From: Pseudomonas sp. LP_7_YM
GTDB taxonomy: Bacteria > Pseudomonadota > Gammaproteobacteria > Pseudomonadales > Pseudomonadaceae
Direction of reading: 5' to 3'
DNA length: 64,000 bases
Assembly (NCBI RefSeq): GCF_004364435.1
Contig: NZ_SOCT01000004.1
Span: forward strand, 310,001-374,000
Each line of letters opens with the position of its first letter. Position 1 is the first letter of the stretch. Position numbers and translations under genes: made by a program. Below the pieces are notes generated by a model, which saw nothing but the letters and a program-made list of their open reading frames with translations, ran no database searches and was not told the DNA's origin. Below, piece by piece: positions 28,945 to 38,984 of this stretch.

Positions 28945-29685
28945 TCAGGCTCTTAACAATGAGCGAAGCACGGTACCACCTTGCGCTGAATATGCCTCCC
29001 CGTCATTTAACCGGAACGCATAGGCCGTGGGCAGGTCAGGGATGTTGGTTGATGTCCAATACTTGGAATCTGACCATCCCAAGAATGCAGTTATGTTGTC
29101 GGTATAAGGCCTGTAGGAGATATAGAGCAGCTGCATTTCCTGCAAGCTTAATGACGCAGCCACCCATGGGCGGTCTGACTCCGATTGTCCCCATGAAACG
29201 GGGGCACCCAAGGCTACCTGCTGAATACCGGAAAAACTGATCGTGTAACGAGCGACATTGTTTACCGAGTCACGCACCTCAATGACCGCCGACCCATTGC
29301 CTGCAGCACGCACCACTCCGGATTCGCCCACCTTCGCAACCTCCAGATTGGAGGACGAATAAGTGTAAGGTGGGACACCTCCCGTAGCAATGCGCTGGTA
29401 TCGCGCTTTAGGGGGGCCGGGTTCTGGCGGCTTACCTCTAACAATACAGTAATAAGAAATCGCCATCAGATGGTTAGCACCGATACTCAAAGGCGCCACC
29501 GCATTTATATCCCAAGCCTTGGAAATGACCTGGCCATTGGGCGTCTTCGCAGTAAAGTTGTGATGGCCTGGAGACAATGTGTTGATCGATAGACTCCAGG
29601 AACCATCAGGTCTGATCTGGGCGACATCTACTCGCACGTCCTGATCAAAAATTTCTACAACCGCGCTGCTCAGTTCTGACTTGTA
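28945..29685 (-). pseudogene. C-terminal remnant of an Ig-like (Big_2-type) repeat protein
   Basis: The frame is open from after a stop at 29686-29688 to TGA at 28945 (about 246 codons). The protein-like sequence begins mid-domain: the stretch VVEIFDQDVRVDVAQIRPDG matches the middle of a bacterial Ig-like repeat before any start codon. The only candidate start, GTG 29637, has AGGAC touching it and so no proper ribosome-binding spacing. A second repeat (YTYSSSNLEVAKVGESGVVR) is Big_2-like. Codon use is less GC-rich than its neighbours. It is best read as the 3' end of a larger surface or secreted protein gene whose 5' part was lost. Confidence 0.6.
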
Positions 29686-29745
29686 TTAGCTCCGGACATG
29701 ATTCCACCTTCAAGAATAGGTGAATGGTTCAAGCCTAGGCCGTGC

Positions 29746-30849
29746 CTACAGTCTCACACTGGCAAACGTCGACTCGTTGCGCGCCTGGCTCAGGGCCGAC
29801 AGCGGGCCGGAGAGCGGCGCCAGGATCAGCGCCTGTGGAATCGGCATCAGCGCAACCTGCTGCGCGGTGTTGGAGCCTACGCGCTCATCGCGCGGCGGGA
29901 TGCCAAAGTATTCGCGGTAGCACTTGGAAAAGTGCGGGGTGGAGACGAAGCCACAGACCGACGCCACTTCGATGATCGACATCGGGGTTTGCTTGAGCAA
30001 CTGCCGGGCGCGAATCAGGCGCAGCTTCAGGTAGTAGCGTGACGGCGAGCAATGCAGGTACTTCTGGAACAGCCTTTCGAGCTGACGCCGGGAGACTGCG
30101 ACATAGACTGCCAACTCGTCGAGGTCGATCGGCTCTTCGAGGTTAGCCTCCATCAGCGCGACGATTTCCTGCAGCTTCGGCTGATTGGTGCCAAGCATAT
30201 GCTTGAGCGGCACGCGCTGATGGTCCTGCTCGTTACGAATACGCTCGTAGACGAACATTTCCGAGATCGCGGCGGACAGTTCACGCCCGTGATCGCGGCT
30301 GATCAGGTGCAGCATCATGTCCAGCGGCGCGGTGCCGCCGGAGCTGGTGAAGCGGTTACGGTCAAGGGTGAACAGCCGGGTACTCATCGCCACTCGCGGG
30401 AACGCTTCCTGCATCGCTGCCAGGCACTCCCAATGCACGCTGCAGTCGAAACCGTCCAGCAGACCGGCGCACGCCAAGGCCCAACTGCCGGTGCAAACCG
30501 CGCCGAGACGCTTGGACTGCCGCGCCTGGCTTTGCAGCCAGCTCACATGCTCGCGTGTCACGGTACGCTGAATACCGACGCCACCGCAGACGATCACCGT
30601 GTCCAGCACCGGTGCTTTGTGCACCGACGAGTCGGGGGTTATTTGCAGTCCATCGCTGGCCCAGACCTGGCCACCATCGGCGGTAAGCGTGGTCCAGCGA
30701 TACAGTTCGCGACCGGAAAGCTGGTTGGCCATGCGCAGTGGCTCAACCGCCGATGCGAGGGAGATCAGTGTGAAATTGTCCAACAGCAGAAAGCCGATGG
30801 ATTGAGGCGTACGGTTCTGGGGTTGAGCCCCGGAGTTGAACGAAGTCAT
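29746..30849 (-). CDS. gbdR: Glycine betaine/dimethylglycine-responsive AraC-family activator GbdR
   Basis: This 367-residue regulator has an N-terminal DJ-1/PfpI (GATase1-like) domain, with GAVCTGSWALA around the nucleophile-elbow position, and a C-terminal AraC HTH domain. It is nearly identical along its length to P. aeruginosa GbdR, which senses glycine betaine and dimethylglycine and activates betaine catabolism, choline/betaine uptake (cbc) and phospholipase genes. ATG 30849 follows GAGGAG. The neighbours sdaB and cbcXWV are known members of its regulon in P. aeruginosa, which supports the call. Confidence 0.95.
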   Translation of the reverse strand: MTSFNSGAQPQNRTPQSIGFLLLDNFTLISLASAVEPLRMANQLSGRELYRWTTLTADGGQVWASDGLQITPDSSVHKAPVLDTVIVCGGVGIQRTVTREHVSWLQSQARQSKRLGAVCTGSWALACAGLLDGFDCSVHWECLAAMQEAFPRVAMSTRLFTLDRNRFTSSGGTAPLDMMLHLISRDHGRELSAAISEMFVYERIRNEQDHQRVPLKHMLGTNQPKLQEIVALMEANLEEPIDLDELAVYVAVSRRQLERLFQKYLHCSPSRYYLKLRLIRARQLLKQTPMSIIEVASVCGFVSTPHFSKCYREYFGIPPRDERVGSNTAQQVALMPIPQALILAPLSGPLSALSQARNESTFASVRL

Positions 30850-31525
30850 CACGGTATCTCCTCACACGAAAAGCAGTTTGATGGCCCCACCAAGAGGCTC
30901 TTGTTGTCTGGCCCTCGTCTACGGAGAGCATTGTGTATTGCAACGCAAATGCCATGCCTAAAGTTGAATGGGCATTCAATAAACCCCGATTGCGACGTCG
31001 CGATGCGTCTATTGGGCTGCGACATGGGCGTTCAGTTAGCGATCTGCTGGTCCTGGAGACGCGGAACGGCGGGCGGGATGAGCAATTCGGTAGCACTTGT
31101 GTGACGCGCCGAAATATCGCGAATAAGGAGAGTGTCACTCCATGCACAGGTGACCGGAGAAAGACCGGTAGCGCTCCTACGGTATGGCTTTGCGCCATGC
31201 GATACCGATCACGCGCCAAAAGGCAGCGACAGGTCTGGGATGTGAGCGAAAAACGAGCAGAGCCACTTCAGTCGATCCATACCTGCGAGCGTAACTAACC
31301 TCTTCGTGAGCAAGCTCACTCCCACAGGCGCCTCGCAAGCCAACAATATTGCGTATACGCGAAGCACTGTGAGTTGGCTTGCGAAGGCATCGGCACAAAA
31401 AGCAGCCGTTCACTAACAAGCACCCACAGGAGACTCACAATCCAGCAGATGTCGTGTACACGCAGACCACTGTGGGAGCGAGCTTGCTCACGAAGACGCC
31501 AGACAGGCAACGCCAACCTAACGAC
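30850..31525. other. Long spacer between gbdR and sdaB
   Basis: These 676 bases hold the gbdR promoter and, at the right, nested REP elements. An open frame at 30933-31298 lacks a ribosome-binding site and has unusual Cys/Arg-rich composition, so it is not called. No riboswitch match was recognised. Confidence 0.5.
31302..31495. repeat. Nested REP elements between gbdR and sdaB
   Basis: An outer pair, CTTCGTGAGCAAGCTCACTC (31302 on) and its inverse ending in GAGCTTGCTCACGAAG at 31495, encloses an inner pair, GCCTCGCAAGCCAA (about 31330) and TTGGCTTGCGAAGGC (about 31374). Both are common Pseudomonas REP types, giving two families inserted one inside the other. Confidence 0.8.
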
Positions 31526-32902
31526 TCAACACTCCACCGCACTCACCGCCAACCCACCGCGCGAGGTTTCCTTATATTTGTCGTGCATGTCGGCGCCGGT
31601 GTCGCGCATGGTGCGGATGACGCGGTCCAGCGAGATAAAGTGCTGGCCGTCACCGCGCAGCGCCATCTGTGCGGCGTTGATGGCTTTCACGGCGGCAATC
31701 GCATTGCGCTCGATGCAGGGTACTTGGACCAAACCGCCCACTGGGTCGCAGGTAAGACCCAGGTTGTGCTCCAGACCTATTTCCGCCGCGTTGCACAGCT
31801 GCTCAGGCGTAGCCCCTAAAATATCTGCCAGACCGGCGGCGGCCATTGCGCAAGCCGAACCGACCTCGCCTTGGCAACCCACCTCGGCGCCAGATATCGA
31901 CGCGTTCTTTTTACACAGGATGCCGATCGACGCCGCGCCGAGGAAGTAATCCACGACATTGGCCTCACTGACTTCATCGCTGAACTTCACGAAGTAATGC
32001 AGCACCGCCGGGATAATGCCTGCAGCGCCGTTGGTGGGCGCCGTGACCATGCGCCCGCCTGCTGCGTTTTCTTCATTGACCGCCAGCGCGAACAGATTGA
32101 CCCACTCCATCGCGCTCAGTGTCGAGCCGATGACATTGGGTTTGCCCAGCTCCTGAAGGCTGCGATGCAGACGTGCCGCACGCCGACGGACATTCAAGCC
32201 ACCCGGCAGAATGCCTTCGTGCTGGAGGCCCTGCTCCACACATTCCTGCATTGCCCGCCACAAACGCATCAGGCCCGCACGAATCGCCTCTTCGCTGCGC
32301 CAGACCTTTTCGTTTTCCAGCATCAATTCCGAGACTCGCAAGTGGTGCATTTCGCACAGCTTTAGCAGTTCTTCGGCACTGGAAAAGTCATAAGGCAACA
32401 CCGTGCTGTCGGCATCCAGCACGCCACTCGCCGCTTGCGCCTCATCGACCACAAAACCGCCGCCCACCGAATAATAGGTGTCGCGATGGAGTTCGCCGTT
32501 CGCATCGAAGGCAATCAGGGTCATGGCATTGGGATGGAACGGCAGGTTCTCGTCGATCAACAGCATGTCGCGCTGCCAAACAAAAGAAAGCGGATGATCG
32601 CCATTGAGTTTCAGGGTGTCGGTCTCGCGCAGTTCGGCGATGCGCCGACCGATCAAGGTCGGGTCGATTGCGTCCGGCCACTCGCCCATCAATCCCATGA
32701 TCACCGCGTTGTCGCTGCCGTGTCCGACGCCGGTCGCCGACAGCGAACCATAGAGGCGCACTTCGATGCGTTTCACCTGCGCCAGCTGGTCTCGTTCGCG
32801 CAGGCCCTGAACGAATAGCGCCGCGGCCCGCATCGGACCCACGGTGTGCGAACTGGAGGGGCCGATACCGATCTTGAACAGGTCGAACACGCTGATAGCC
32901 AT
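31526..32902 (-). CDS. sdaB: L-serine dehydratase (iron-sulfur type)
   Basis: The 458-residue enzyme deaminates L-serine to pyruvate and ammonia. It begins [24 protein letters not shown], the family N terminus. The C-terminal domain has conserved cysteines in [19 protein letters not shown] and [12 protein letters not shown] that bind the 4Fe-4S cluster. ATG 32902 lies ten bases after GGAGG. In P. aeruginosa the orthologue sits at the same place and handles serine made from betaine through sarcosine and glycine, so it closes the catabolic path served by this locus. Confidence 0.95.
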   Translation of the reverse strand: MAISVFDLFKIGIGPSSSHTVGPMRAAALFVQGLRERDQLAQVKRIEVRLYGSLSATGVGHGSDNAVIMGLMGEWPDAIDPTLIGRRIAELRETDTLKLNGDHPLSFVWQRDMLLIDENLPFHPNAMTLIAFDANGELHRDTYYSVGGGFVVDEAQAASGVLDADSTVLPYDFSSAEELLKLCEMHHLRVSELMLENEKVWRSEEAIRAGLMRLWRAMQECVEQGLQHEGILPGGLNVRRRAARLHRSLQELGKPNVIGSTLSAMEWVNLFALAVNEENAAGGRMVTAPTNGAAGIIPAVLHYFVKFSDEVSEANVVDYFLGAASIGILCKKNASISGAEVGCQGEVGSACAMAAAGLADILGATPEQLCNAAEIGLEHNLGLTCDPVGGLVQVPCIERNAIAAVKAINAAQMALRGDGQHFISLDRVIRTMRDTGADMHDKYKETSRGGLAVSAVEC

Positions 32903-33377
32903 TTGCCGCAAACCTCCGTAGAACAGGGCTTCCGGCGCGCCATGCGGCCGGCGACGAAGCTACTACGATTGCAGCGCAATCCGTCGAGATGGCGGCATCA
33001 TCAGCCTTTTATACCGGGAGGCGGCGTCTGACACCGACTCACTCTTGTCCACCAGCGCCGCGTCTGAAACTAAGCGCTCAGAGGCGCTGCCCAGAGAAGA
33101 AAACCCACTGGTTTCGACACTTTTTTCCGCTCAGGCACTCGAAAAGCGGTCGCCGGGCGGGTAAAAAAGCTGTAAGCGACGTCACTGACACTGGATGCGA
33201 CCCCCTCTGTACTGGTTACGACGCACCCTGTAGGCGTTTGTTTTTGCCTGTTACATGATCGTCGTCGACTCAATCGCCAGACGCAGTGATAGAGCTGTTT
33301 TCCCACTTGACTCGCCGACACCAAAAACGCGTCAGCCGCGGCTGATGACGAGAAGAAAACACCTAAGGAGTCCAACC
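32903..33377. other. Divergent promoter region between sdaB and cbcX
   Basis: These 475 bases separate divergent sdaB and cbcX and should hold GbdR-controlled promoters. I could not place a GbdR site or a -10/-35 pair with confidence. No ORF with a ribosome-binding site is present before the cbcX start. Confidence 0.45.
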
Positions 33378-34325
33378 ATGAAAGGTTCACAAAAGCTGTT
33401 GCTGGGCGTTGCGCTGAGTCTGCCAATGCTGGCACAGGCCGCAGAGCCCGCAGCTTGCCAAACGGTCAATTTTTCCGATGTAGGCTGGACCGATATCACC
33501 GCGACCACCGCCGTCACCAGCGTCGTGCTGCAGTCACTGGGTTATAAAACCAAGACGACCATGATTTCCGTGCCCGTGACCTATAAGTCGCTGGCCGATG
33601 GCAAGAACATGGACGTGTTCCTCGGCAACTGGATGCCGACCATGGAAAACGACATCAAAGCCTATCGCGACGCCGGCACTGTCGAGACCGTGCGCGCCAA
33701 CCTTGAAAACGCCAAATACACCCTCGCCGTGCCTCAAGAGCTGTACGACAAAGGCCTTCATGACTTCGCCGATATCGTCAAATTCAAGAAAGAGCTCGAC
33801 GGCAAGATCTACGGCATCGAACCCGGCAACGACGGCAACCGCCTGATCCAGAGCATGATCGACAAGAACGCCTTCGGCCTGAAAGACGCAGGCTTTAAGG
33901 TCGTCGAATCCAGCGAAGCGGGCATGCTGTCCCAGGTCGATCGCGCAACCAGGCGCCACACCGATGTGGTGTTCCTGGGCTGGGAACCGCACCCGATGAA
34001 CACTCGCTTCAAGATCCAGTACCTGACTGGCGGCGACGACTTTTTCGGTCCGAACTTCGGTCAGGCCACCGTTTATACCAACGCACGCAAGGGCTACACC
34101 AGCGAGTGCAGCAACGTGGGTCAGCTGTTGAAAAACCTGTCGTTCACCTTGCCGATGGAAAGCTCGCTGATGGGCAATATCCTCGACGACAAGATGAAGC
34201 CTGATGCCGCGGCCAAGGCATGGCTGAAGAAAAACCCGCAAGTACTCGACACCTGGCTGGCGGGTGTCAGCACCGTGGACGGTAAACCTGGCCTGGAAGC
34301 CGCAAAAGCCGAGCTGACGAAGTAA
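33378..34325 (+). CDS. cbcX: Choline/betaine ABC transporter periplasmic binding protein CbcX
   Basis: This 315-residue protein has a Sec signal peptide (MKGSQKLLLGVALSLPMLAQAA, cleavage near residue 22) and an OpuAC/ChoX-type binding fold. It is rich in tryptophans and tyrosines, e.g. GNWMPTMEND and FLGWEPHPMN, that would form the aromatic cage for a trimethylammonium group. It delivers choline, and probably betaine and carnitine, to CbcW/CbcV. ATG 33378 follows TAAGGAG; upstream in-frame codons are not part of the gene. Confidence 0.95.
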   Translation: MKGSQKLLLGVALSLPMLAQAAEPAACQTVNFSDVGWTDITATTAVTSVVLQSLGYKTKTTMISVPVTYKSLADGKNMDVFLGNWMPTMENDIKAYRDAGTVETVRANLENAKYTLAVPQELYDKGLHDFADIVKFKKELDGKIYGIEPGNDGNRLIQSMIDKNAFGLKDAGFKVVESSEAGMLSQVDRATRRHTDVVFLGWEPHPMNTRFKIQYLTGGDDFFGPNFGQATVYTNARKGYTSECSNVGQLLKNLSFTLPMESSLMGNILDDKMKPDAAAKAWLKKNPQVLDTWLAGVSTVDGKPGLEAAKAELTK

Positions 34326-34334
34326 CTCGACAGG

Positions 34335-34354
34335 CAGGCGGGCAAGCCCGCCTG
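34335..34354 (+). other. Hairpin between cbcX and cbcW
   Basis: CAGGCGGGC (34335-34343) and GCCCGCCTG (34346-34354) form a perfect inverted repeat with a two-base centre, ten bases after the cbcX stop. There is no T-run. Such hairpins after a binding-protein gene often stabilise its mRNA or reduce downstream reading, which suits the need for more binding protein than permease. Confidence 0.6.
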
Positions 34355-34392
34355 TTGTCCTCTTTTCATCCCGCACGCGGACACCCGATATC

Positions 34393-35238
34393 ATGCTGAC
34401 TGATCATAAAATCCCTCTAGGCCAGTACATTGCAGGCTTTGTCGACTGGCTGACGCAACACGGCGCCAGCACGTTCGACGCCATTGCCTCGTCACTGGAA
34501 ACCATGATCCACGGACTTACCTGGGGTCTGACCTGGTTCAATCCTTTTGTGCTGATCGGCCTGATTGCTCTGCTTGCTCACTACATCCAGCGTAAATGGG
34601 GGCTGACGGCATTCGTCGTGATCTCCTTTCTGCTGATCCTGAACCTGGGCTACTGGCAGGAAACCATGGAGACGCTGGCCCAAGTGCTGTTCGCCACTCT
34701 GGTCTGCGTGGTGATCGGCGTGCCGCTGGGGATCGTCGCCGCGCACAAACCGATGTTCTACACCTGCATGCGCCCGGTCCTGGACCTGATGCAGACCGTC
34801 CCGACTTTCGTTTACCTGATTCCAACCCTGACCCTCTTCGGTCTGGGCGTAGTACCGGGTCTGATTTCCACGGTGGTGTTTGCGATTGCCGCGCCTATTC
34901 GTCTGACCTATCTGGGCATCTGCGATGTCCCGCAAGAACTGCTCGACGCCGGCAAGGCCTTCGGTTGCTCCCGCCGTCAACTGCTGTCGCGGATTGAACT
35001 GCCCCACGCCATGCCCAGCATTGCGGCTGGTATCACCCAGTGCATCATGCTGTCGTTGTCGATGGTGGTGATCGCTGCCCTGGTGGGCGCCGACGGCCTG
35101 GGCAAACCCGTGGTCAACGCACTGAACACTGCTGATATCGCACTGGGCTTCGAAGCAGGCCTTGCGATCGTATTGCTGGCGATCATGCTCGACCGTATCT
35201 GCAAACAACCCGACGCTAAAGTGAGGGCTGACGCATGA
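34393..35238 (+). CDS. cbcW: Choline/betaine ABC transporter permease CbcW
   Basis: The 281-residue inner-membrane protein has about six hydrophobic helices and a typical BPD_transp_1 coupling loop (around VPQELLDAGKAFGCSRRQLL). It is of the ProW/OpuAB type. It forms the channel for substrates delivered by CbcX and driven by CbcV. Its stop overlaps the cbcV start by four bases (ATGA). Confidence 0.95.
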   Translation: MLTDHKIPLGQYIAGFVDWLTQHGASTFDAIASSLETMIHGLTWGLTWFNPFVLIGLIALLAHYIQRKWGLTAFVVISFLLILNLGYWQETMETLAQVLFATLVCVVIGVPLGIVAAHKPMFYTCMRPVLDLMQTVPTFVYLIPTLTLFGLGVVPGLISTVVFAIAAPIRLTYLGICDVPQELLDAGKAFGCSRRQLLSRIELPHAMPSIAAGITQCIMLSLSMVVIAALVGADGLGKPVVNALNTADIALGFEAGLAIVLLAIMLDRICKQPDAKVRADA

Positions 35239-36416
35239 GCATCATCAAATTCGATCAGGTCGACGTCGTCTTCTCCAAAGACCCGCGTGAGGCTCTCAAG
35301 CTGCTGGATCAGGGCCTGACGCGACCAGAAATCCTGAAAAAAACCGGCCAGATCGTCGGCGTCGAAAAAGCCAGCCTGGACGTCAACAAAGGCGAAATCT
35401 GTGTACTGATGGGGCTGTCCGGTTCGGGCAAGTCCAGCCTGCTGCGCTGCATCAACGGCTTGAACACCGTCAGCCGTGGCTCGCTGTTCGTCGAGCACGA
35501 AGGCAAACAGATCAACATCGCCAACTGCACCCCCGCCGAACTGAAAATGATGCGCACCAAGCGCATCGCCATGGTCTTCCAGAAATTCGCCCTGATGCCC
35601 TGGCTGACCGTTCGCGAGAACATCAGCTTCGGGCTGGAAATGCAGGGCCGCCCTGAGAAGGAGCGTCGCCAACTGGTCGACGAAAAACTCGAACTGGTCG
35701 GCCTGACCCAATGGCGCAACAAGAAGCCAGACGAACTCTCCGGCGGTATGCAGCAACGGGTGGGCCTGGCCCGCGCACTGGCGATGGACGCCGACATCCT
35801 GCTGATGGACGAACCCTTTTCCGCGCTCGACCCATTGATCCGTCAAGGTCTGCAGGATGAGTTGCTGGCGCTGCAGAAAAAACTCAGCAAGACCATTGTG
35901 TTCGTCAGTCACGACCTGGACGAAGCCCTCAAGCTCGGCACCCGTATCGCGATCATGAAAGACGGCCGGATCATCCAGCACAGCGTGCCGGAAGAGATCG
36001 TCCTCAACCCGGCGGACGAATACGTACGAACCTTCGTTGCGCACACCAACCCGCTGAACGTCCTGTGCGGCCGCAGCCTGATGCGCCCGATCAACGACTG
36101 CACACGCATCAACGGTTCGCAGGTGTGCCTGGATCCGGGCGATGATTCGTGGATCGATCTGGTTGACGGCAACACCATCAAAGGCGCCCGCCAGCACGGC
36201 GCGACACTGGATCTGCAAAGCTGGGAGCCGGGTCAGGCAGTAGAGAATCTGGGGCGCAAGCCAACCGTGGTGCACTCGGACATCGGCATGCGCGAAGCCT
36301 TGCAGATCCGTTATCACACCGGCAACAAACTGGTGTTGCAAGAGAACAATCAGTTGGTCGGCATTCTGGGTGACAGCGAGCTGTATCACGCTTTGCTCGG
36401 AAAAAACCACGGGTAA
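35235..36416 (+). CDS. cbcV: Choline/betaine ABC transporter ATPase CbcV
   Basis: The 393-residue ABC ATPase has Walker A GLSGSGKS (60-67), signature LSGGMQQR, Walker B ILLMDEPFSALDP and switch His in VSHDLDEA. A C-terminal extension of about 110 residues ends in a single CBS-like region. It resembles ProV/OpuAA. It powers uptake through CbcW. Confidence 0.95.
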   Translation: MSIIKFDQVDVVFSKDPREALKLLDQGLTRPEILKKTGQIVGVEKASLDVNKGEICVLMGLSGSGKSSLLRCINGLNTVSRGSLFVEHEGKQINIANCTPAELKMMRTKRIAMVFQKFALMPWLTVRENISFGLEMQGRPEKERRQLVDEKLELVGLTQWRNKKPDELSGGMQQRVGLARALAMDADILLMDEPFSALDPLIRQGLQDELLALQKKLSKTIVFVSHDLDEALKLGTRIAIMKDGRIIQHSVPEEIVLNPADEYVRTFVAHTNPLNVLCGRSLMRPINDCTRINGSQVCLDPGDDSWIDLVDGNTIKGARQHGATLDLQSWEPGQAVENLGRKPTVVHSDIGMREALQIRYHTGNKLVLQENNQLVGILGDSELYHALLGKNHG

Positions 36417-36417
36417 A

Positions 36418-36508
36418 CAGCCGCCATAAGCTGCGAGTCCAAGCTGCAAGAGAAGGCGGTAGCGCCCCTTATCTTGCGGCTTGGAGCTCAAAGCTTATGG
36501 CTGTTTTT
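36418..36508 (+). terminator. Large inverted repeat and T-run after cbcV
   Basis: CAGCCGCCATAAGCT (36418-36432) pairs with AGCTTATGGCTG (36492-36503), and an inner AAGCTGCAAGA pairs with TCTTGCGGCTT, followed by five T residues. This belongs to a family of AGCTGCAAGCTT-type repeats seen widely in Pseudomonas spacers and probably ends cbcXWV transcription. Confidence 0.7.
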
Positions 36509-36527
36509 GCTCGTGCATCTTTTTTTG

Positions 36528-36547
36528 TTGATTGAACGTTCAATTAA
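36528..36547. promoter_or_regulatory. BetI operator
   Basis: TTGATTGAAC-GTTCAATTAA is a 20-bp inverted repeat with one mismatch, 66 bases before the betI start. It matches the known style of BetI boxes upstream of bet operons. BetI bound here would repress betIBA until choline is present. Confidence 0.8.
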
Positions 36548-36613
36548 AAAGCATTAGAGTGAAGGCCGTTTTCAGTCTTTCACCACACGCAGGCGAGCCA
36601 AGGAGACTCAAAG

Positions 36614-37207
36614 ATGCCCAAGGTCGGTATGCAACCCATTCGGCGTCAACAACTGATTCAGGCCACGCTGTCGGCGGTCGATCAGGTCGGGATGGGCGAT
36701 GCCAGCATTGCATTGATCGCCAAACTGGCAGGGGTCTCCAACGGCATCATCAGTCACTACTTTCAGGACAAGAACGGCCTGATCGCAGCGACCATGCGCC
36801 ACCTGATGAATGCACTGATCATTAACGTTGCCGAACGACGTCAGGCGTTGACCGATGACAGCCCGAGGGCGCATCTGAAAGTGATCATCGAGGGCAACTT
36901 CGATGCCAGCCAGGTCAACGGACCGGCGATGAAAACCTGGCTGGCCTTCTGGGCCACCAGTATGCATTCGCCCACGCTGCACCGCCTGCAGCGGATCAAC
37001 GATCACCGCCTGTACTCGAACTTGTGCTGCCAGTTTCGCCGCGTGCTGACGCTGGATCAGGCGCGCTCCGCCGCGCGGGGTCTGGCAGCGCTGATTGATG
37101 GCTTGTGGCTACGCGGCGCGCTCTCGGGCGATGACTTCGATACCGAACAGGCGCAACAGATCGCCTACGAATACATGGATTTCCAACTGGCAAAAGCGCC
37201 GCGCTGA
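36614..37207 (+). CDS. betI: Choline-responsive repressor BetI (TetR family)
   Basis: This 197-residue regulator has an N-terminal HTH with [24 protein letters not shown] at about 33-56, the BetI-type recognition helix. The C-terminal domain is the BetI_C type that binds choline. ATG 36614 follows AAGGAG. It heads betIBA and probably represses its own operon through the palindrome upstream. Confidence 0.97.
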   Translation: MPKVGMQPIRRQQLIQATLSAVDQVGMGDASIALIAKLAGVSNGIISHYFQDKNGLIAATMRHLMNALIINVAERRQALTDDSPRAHLKVIIEGNFDASQVNGPAMKTWLAFWATSMHSPTLHRLQRINDHRLYSNLCCQFRRVLTLDQARSAARGLAALIDGLWLRGALSGDDFDTEQAQQIAYEYMDFQLAKAPR

Positions 37208-37283
37208 AACAGCGGCCGCAAAAGGGTCGAGCAGCGCACGGCGCGCCCGATCAACGCCCATCACAGACAACTGCGAGGACACT

Positions 37284-38756
37284 ATGGCCCGTTTCGAATT
37301 GCAAAAACTCTACATTGACGGCGGTTATGTCGACGCCAGCAGCGACGCGACCTTCGAAGCCATCAACCCGGCCAATGGCGAAGTACTCGCCAACATCCAG
37401 CGCGCCACCGAAGCAGACGTCGAACGTGCCGTGGTCAGCGCTGAAAAAGGTCAGAAAATCTGGGCAGCGATGACCGCCATGGAGCGTTCGCGCATCCTGC
37501 GTCGCGCCGTGGACATCTTGCGTGAACGCAACGATGAGCTGGCTGAACTGGAAACCCTGGACACCGGCAAGGCGATTTCCGAAACCAGGTACGTGGACAT
37601 CGTCACTGGCGCCGACGTACTGGAGTATTACGCAGGCCTGGTGCCCGCCATCGAAGGCGAACAGATCCCGCTGCGCACCTCCTCGTTCGTCTACACCCGT
37701 CGTGAACCGCTGGGCGTGACCGTTGGCATCGGCGCCTGGAACTACCCGATCCAGATTGCCCTGTGGAAATCCGCGCCAGCGCTCGCAGCGGGTAACGCGA
37801 TGATTTTCAAGCCAAGCGAAGTCACCTCGTTGACCACCCTGAAACTGGCCGAGATCTACACCGAAGCGGGCTTGCCTGATGGCGTGTTCAACGTGCTGAC
37901 CGGCAGCGGTCGTGAAGTCGGCAGCTGGCTGACCGAGCACCCGCGCATCGAAAAAATCTCGTTCACCGGCGGTGTCGATACCGGCAAGAAAGTCATGGCC
38001 AGCGCCTCGAGCTCGTCGCTCAAGGAAGTGACCATGGAACTGGGCGGCAAGTCGCCGCTGATCATCTTCGATGACGCCGACCTGGATCGCGCCGCCGATA
38101 TCGCCATGATGGCCAATTTTTACAGTTCCGGTCAGGTCTGCACCAACGGCACTCGGGTGTTCGTGCCGAGCGCCTTGAAGGCTGCGTTCGAGGCTAAGAT
38201 CGTCGAGCGCGTCAAACGCATTCGTGTGGGTAACCCACAGATCGACGACACCAACTTCGGCCCGCTGGTCAGCTTCGCCCACATGGACAGCGTGCTGAGC
38301 TACATCGCCAAGGGCAAGGAAGAAGGTGCCCGCCTGTTGATCGGCGGCGAGCGTCTGACCGAAGGTGAATTCGCCAAAGGCGCATTTGTGGCCGCGACCG
38401 TTTTCACCGACTGCCGCGACGACATGACCATCGTCAAGGAAGAAATCTTTGGCCCGGTCATGAGCATACTCAGCTATGAAACCGAGGAAGAAGTGATCCG
38501 CCGTGCCAACGACACCGAAATGGGTCTGGCAGCGGGTGTCGTGACTCGCGACCTGAACCGCGCTCACCGCGTGATTCATCAGCTGGACGCCGGTATCTGC
38601 TGGATCAACGCCTGGGGCGAATCCGACGCGAAGATGCCGGTGGGTGGTTACAAGCAATCGGGCGTCGGTCGCGAGAACGGCATCAGCTCGTTGGCGCAGT
38701 ACACGCGCATCAAGTCCGTCCAGGTTGAGCTGGGTGACTACGCTTCGGTGTTTTGA
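37284..38756 (+). CDS. betB: Betaine aldehyde dehydrogenase BetB
   Basis: The 490-residue NAD(P)+-dependent enzyme oxidises betaine aldehyde to glycine betaine. The catalytic nucleophile is Cys286 in SSGQVCTNG and the general base Glu252 in MELGGKSPL, the same numbering as the P. aeruginosa enzyme. ATG 37284 follows GAGGACA. Placed between betI and betA, it does the second step of betaine synthesis. Confidence 0.98.
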   Translation: MARFELQKLYIDGGYVDASSDATFEAINPANGEVLANIQRATEADVERAVVSAEKGQKIWAAMTAMERSRILRRAVDILRERNDELAELETLDTGKAISETRYVDIVTGADVLEYYAGLVPAIEGEQIPLRTSSFVYTRREPLGVTVGIGAWNYPIQIALWKSAPALAAGNAMIFKPSEVTSLTTLKLAEIYTEAGLPDGVFNVLTGSGREVGSWLTEHPRIEKISFTGGVDTGKKVMASASSSSLKEVTMELGGKSPLIIFDDADLDRAADIAMMANFYSSGQVCTNGTRVFVPSALKAAFEAKIVERVKRIRVGNPQIDDTNFGPLVSFAHMDSVLSYIAKGKEEGARLLIGGERLTEGEFAKGAFVAATVFTDCRDDMTIVKEEIFGPVMSILSYETEEEVIRRANDTEMGLAAGVVTRDLNRAHRVIHQLDAGICWINAWGESDAKMPVGGYKQSGVGRENGISSLAQYTRIKSVQVELGDYASVF

Positions 38757-38807
38757 CCCACTGCCTTGGTAAACACCGGCTGACGCCATCGTTGGAATGC
38801 CGCCCGG

Positions 38808-38880
38808 AATGAATCCGCTCCCACAGAGGGGAGGCGATCCCACAGGGAGAACACGTCCCCTGTGGGAGCGAATTCATTAG
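38808..38880. repeat. REP pair between betB and betA
   Basis: AATGAATCCGCTCCCACAG (38808 on) and CTGTGGGAGCGAATTCATT (ending about 38879) are inverted copies of the common Pseudomonas REP. A stem this long inside the operon could lower reading into betA or shape mRNA decay. Confidence 0.8.
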
Positions 38881-38984
38881 CCAGAGGCCAGTTCGGCTAG
38901 CGCACCAGCATGGGGTGCCCGGGGGTCGAACGGCCAACGTTCCCCCTCACTTCCCCCGCCAAAAACTTCTGAACGGAGGATGTC

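Noticed and set aside
31080..31200. Possible glycine riboswitch in the gbdR leader (GGAGAG near 31128)
   Set aside because: The rest of the glycine aptamer consensus is missing, and the motif is on the strand opposite to gbdR.
30933..31298. 121-codon frame upstream of gbdR
   Set aside because: No ribosome-binding site, odd composition and no recognisable family.
32903..33377. GbdR binding site before cbcX
   Set aside because: Expected from the regulon, but no convincing half-site pair could be placed by eye.
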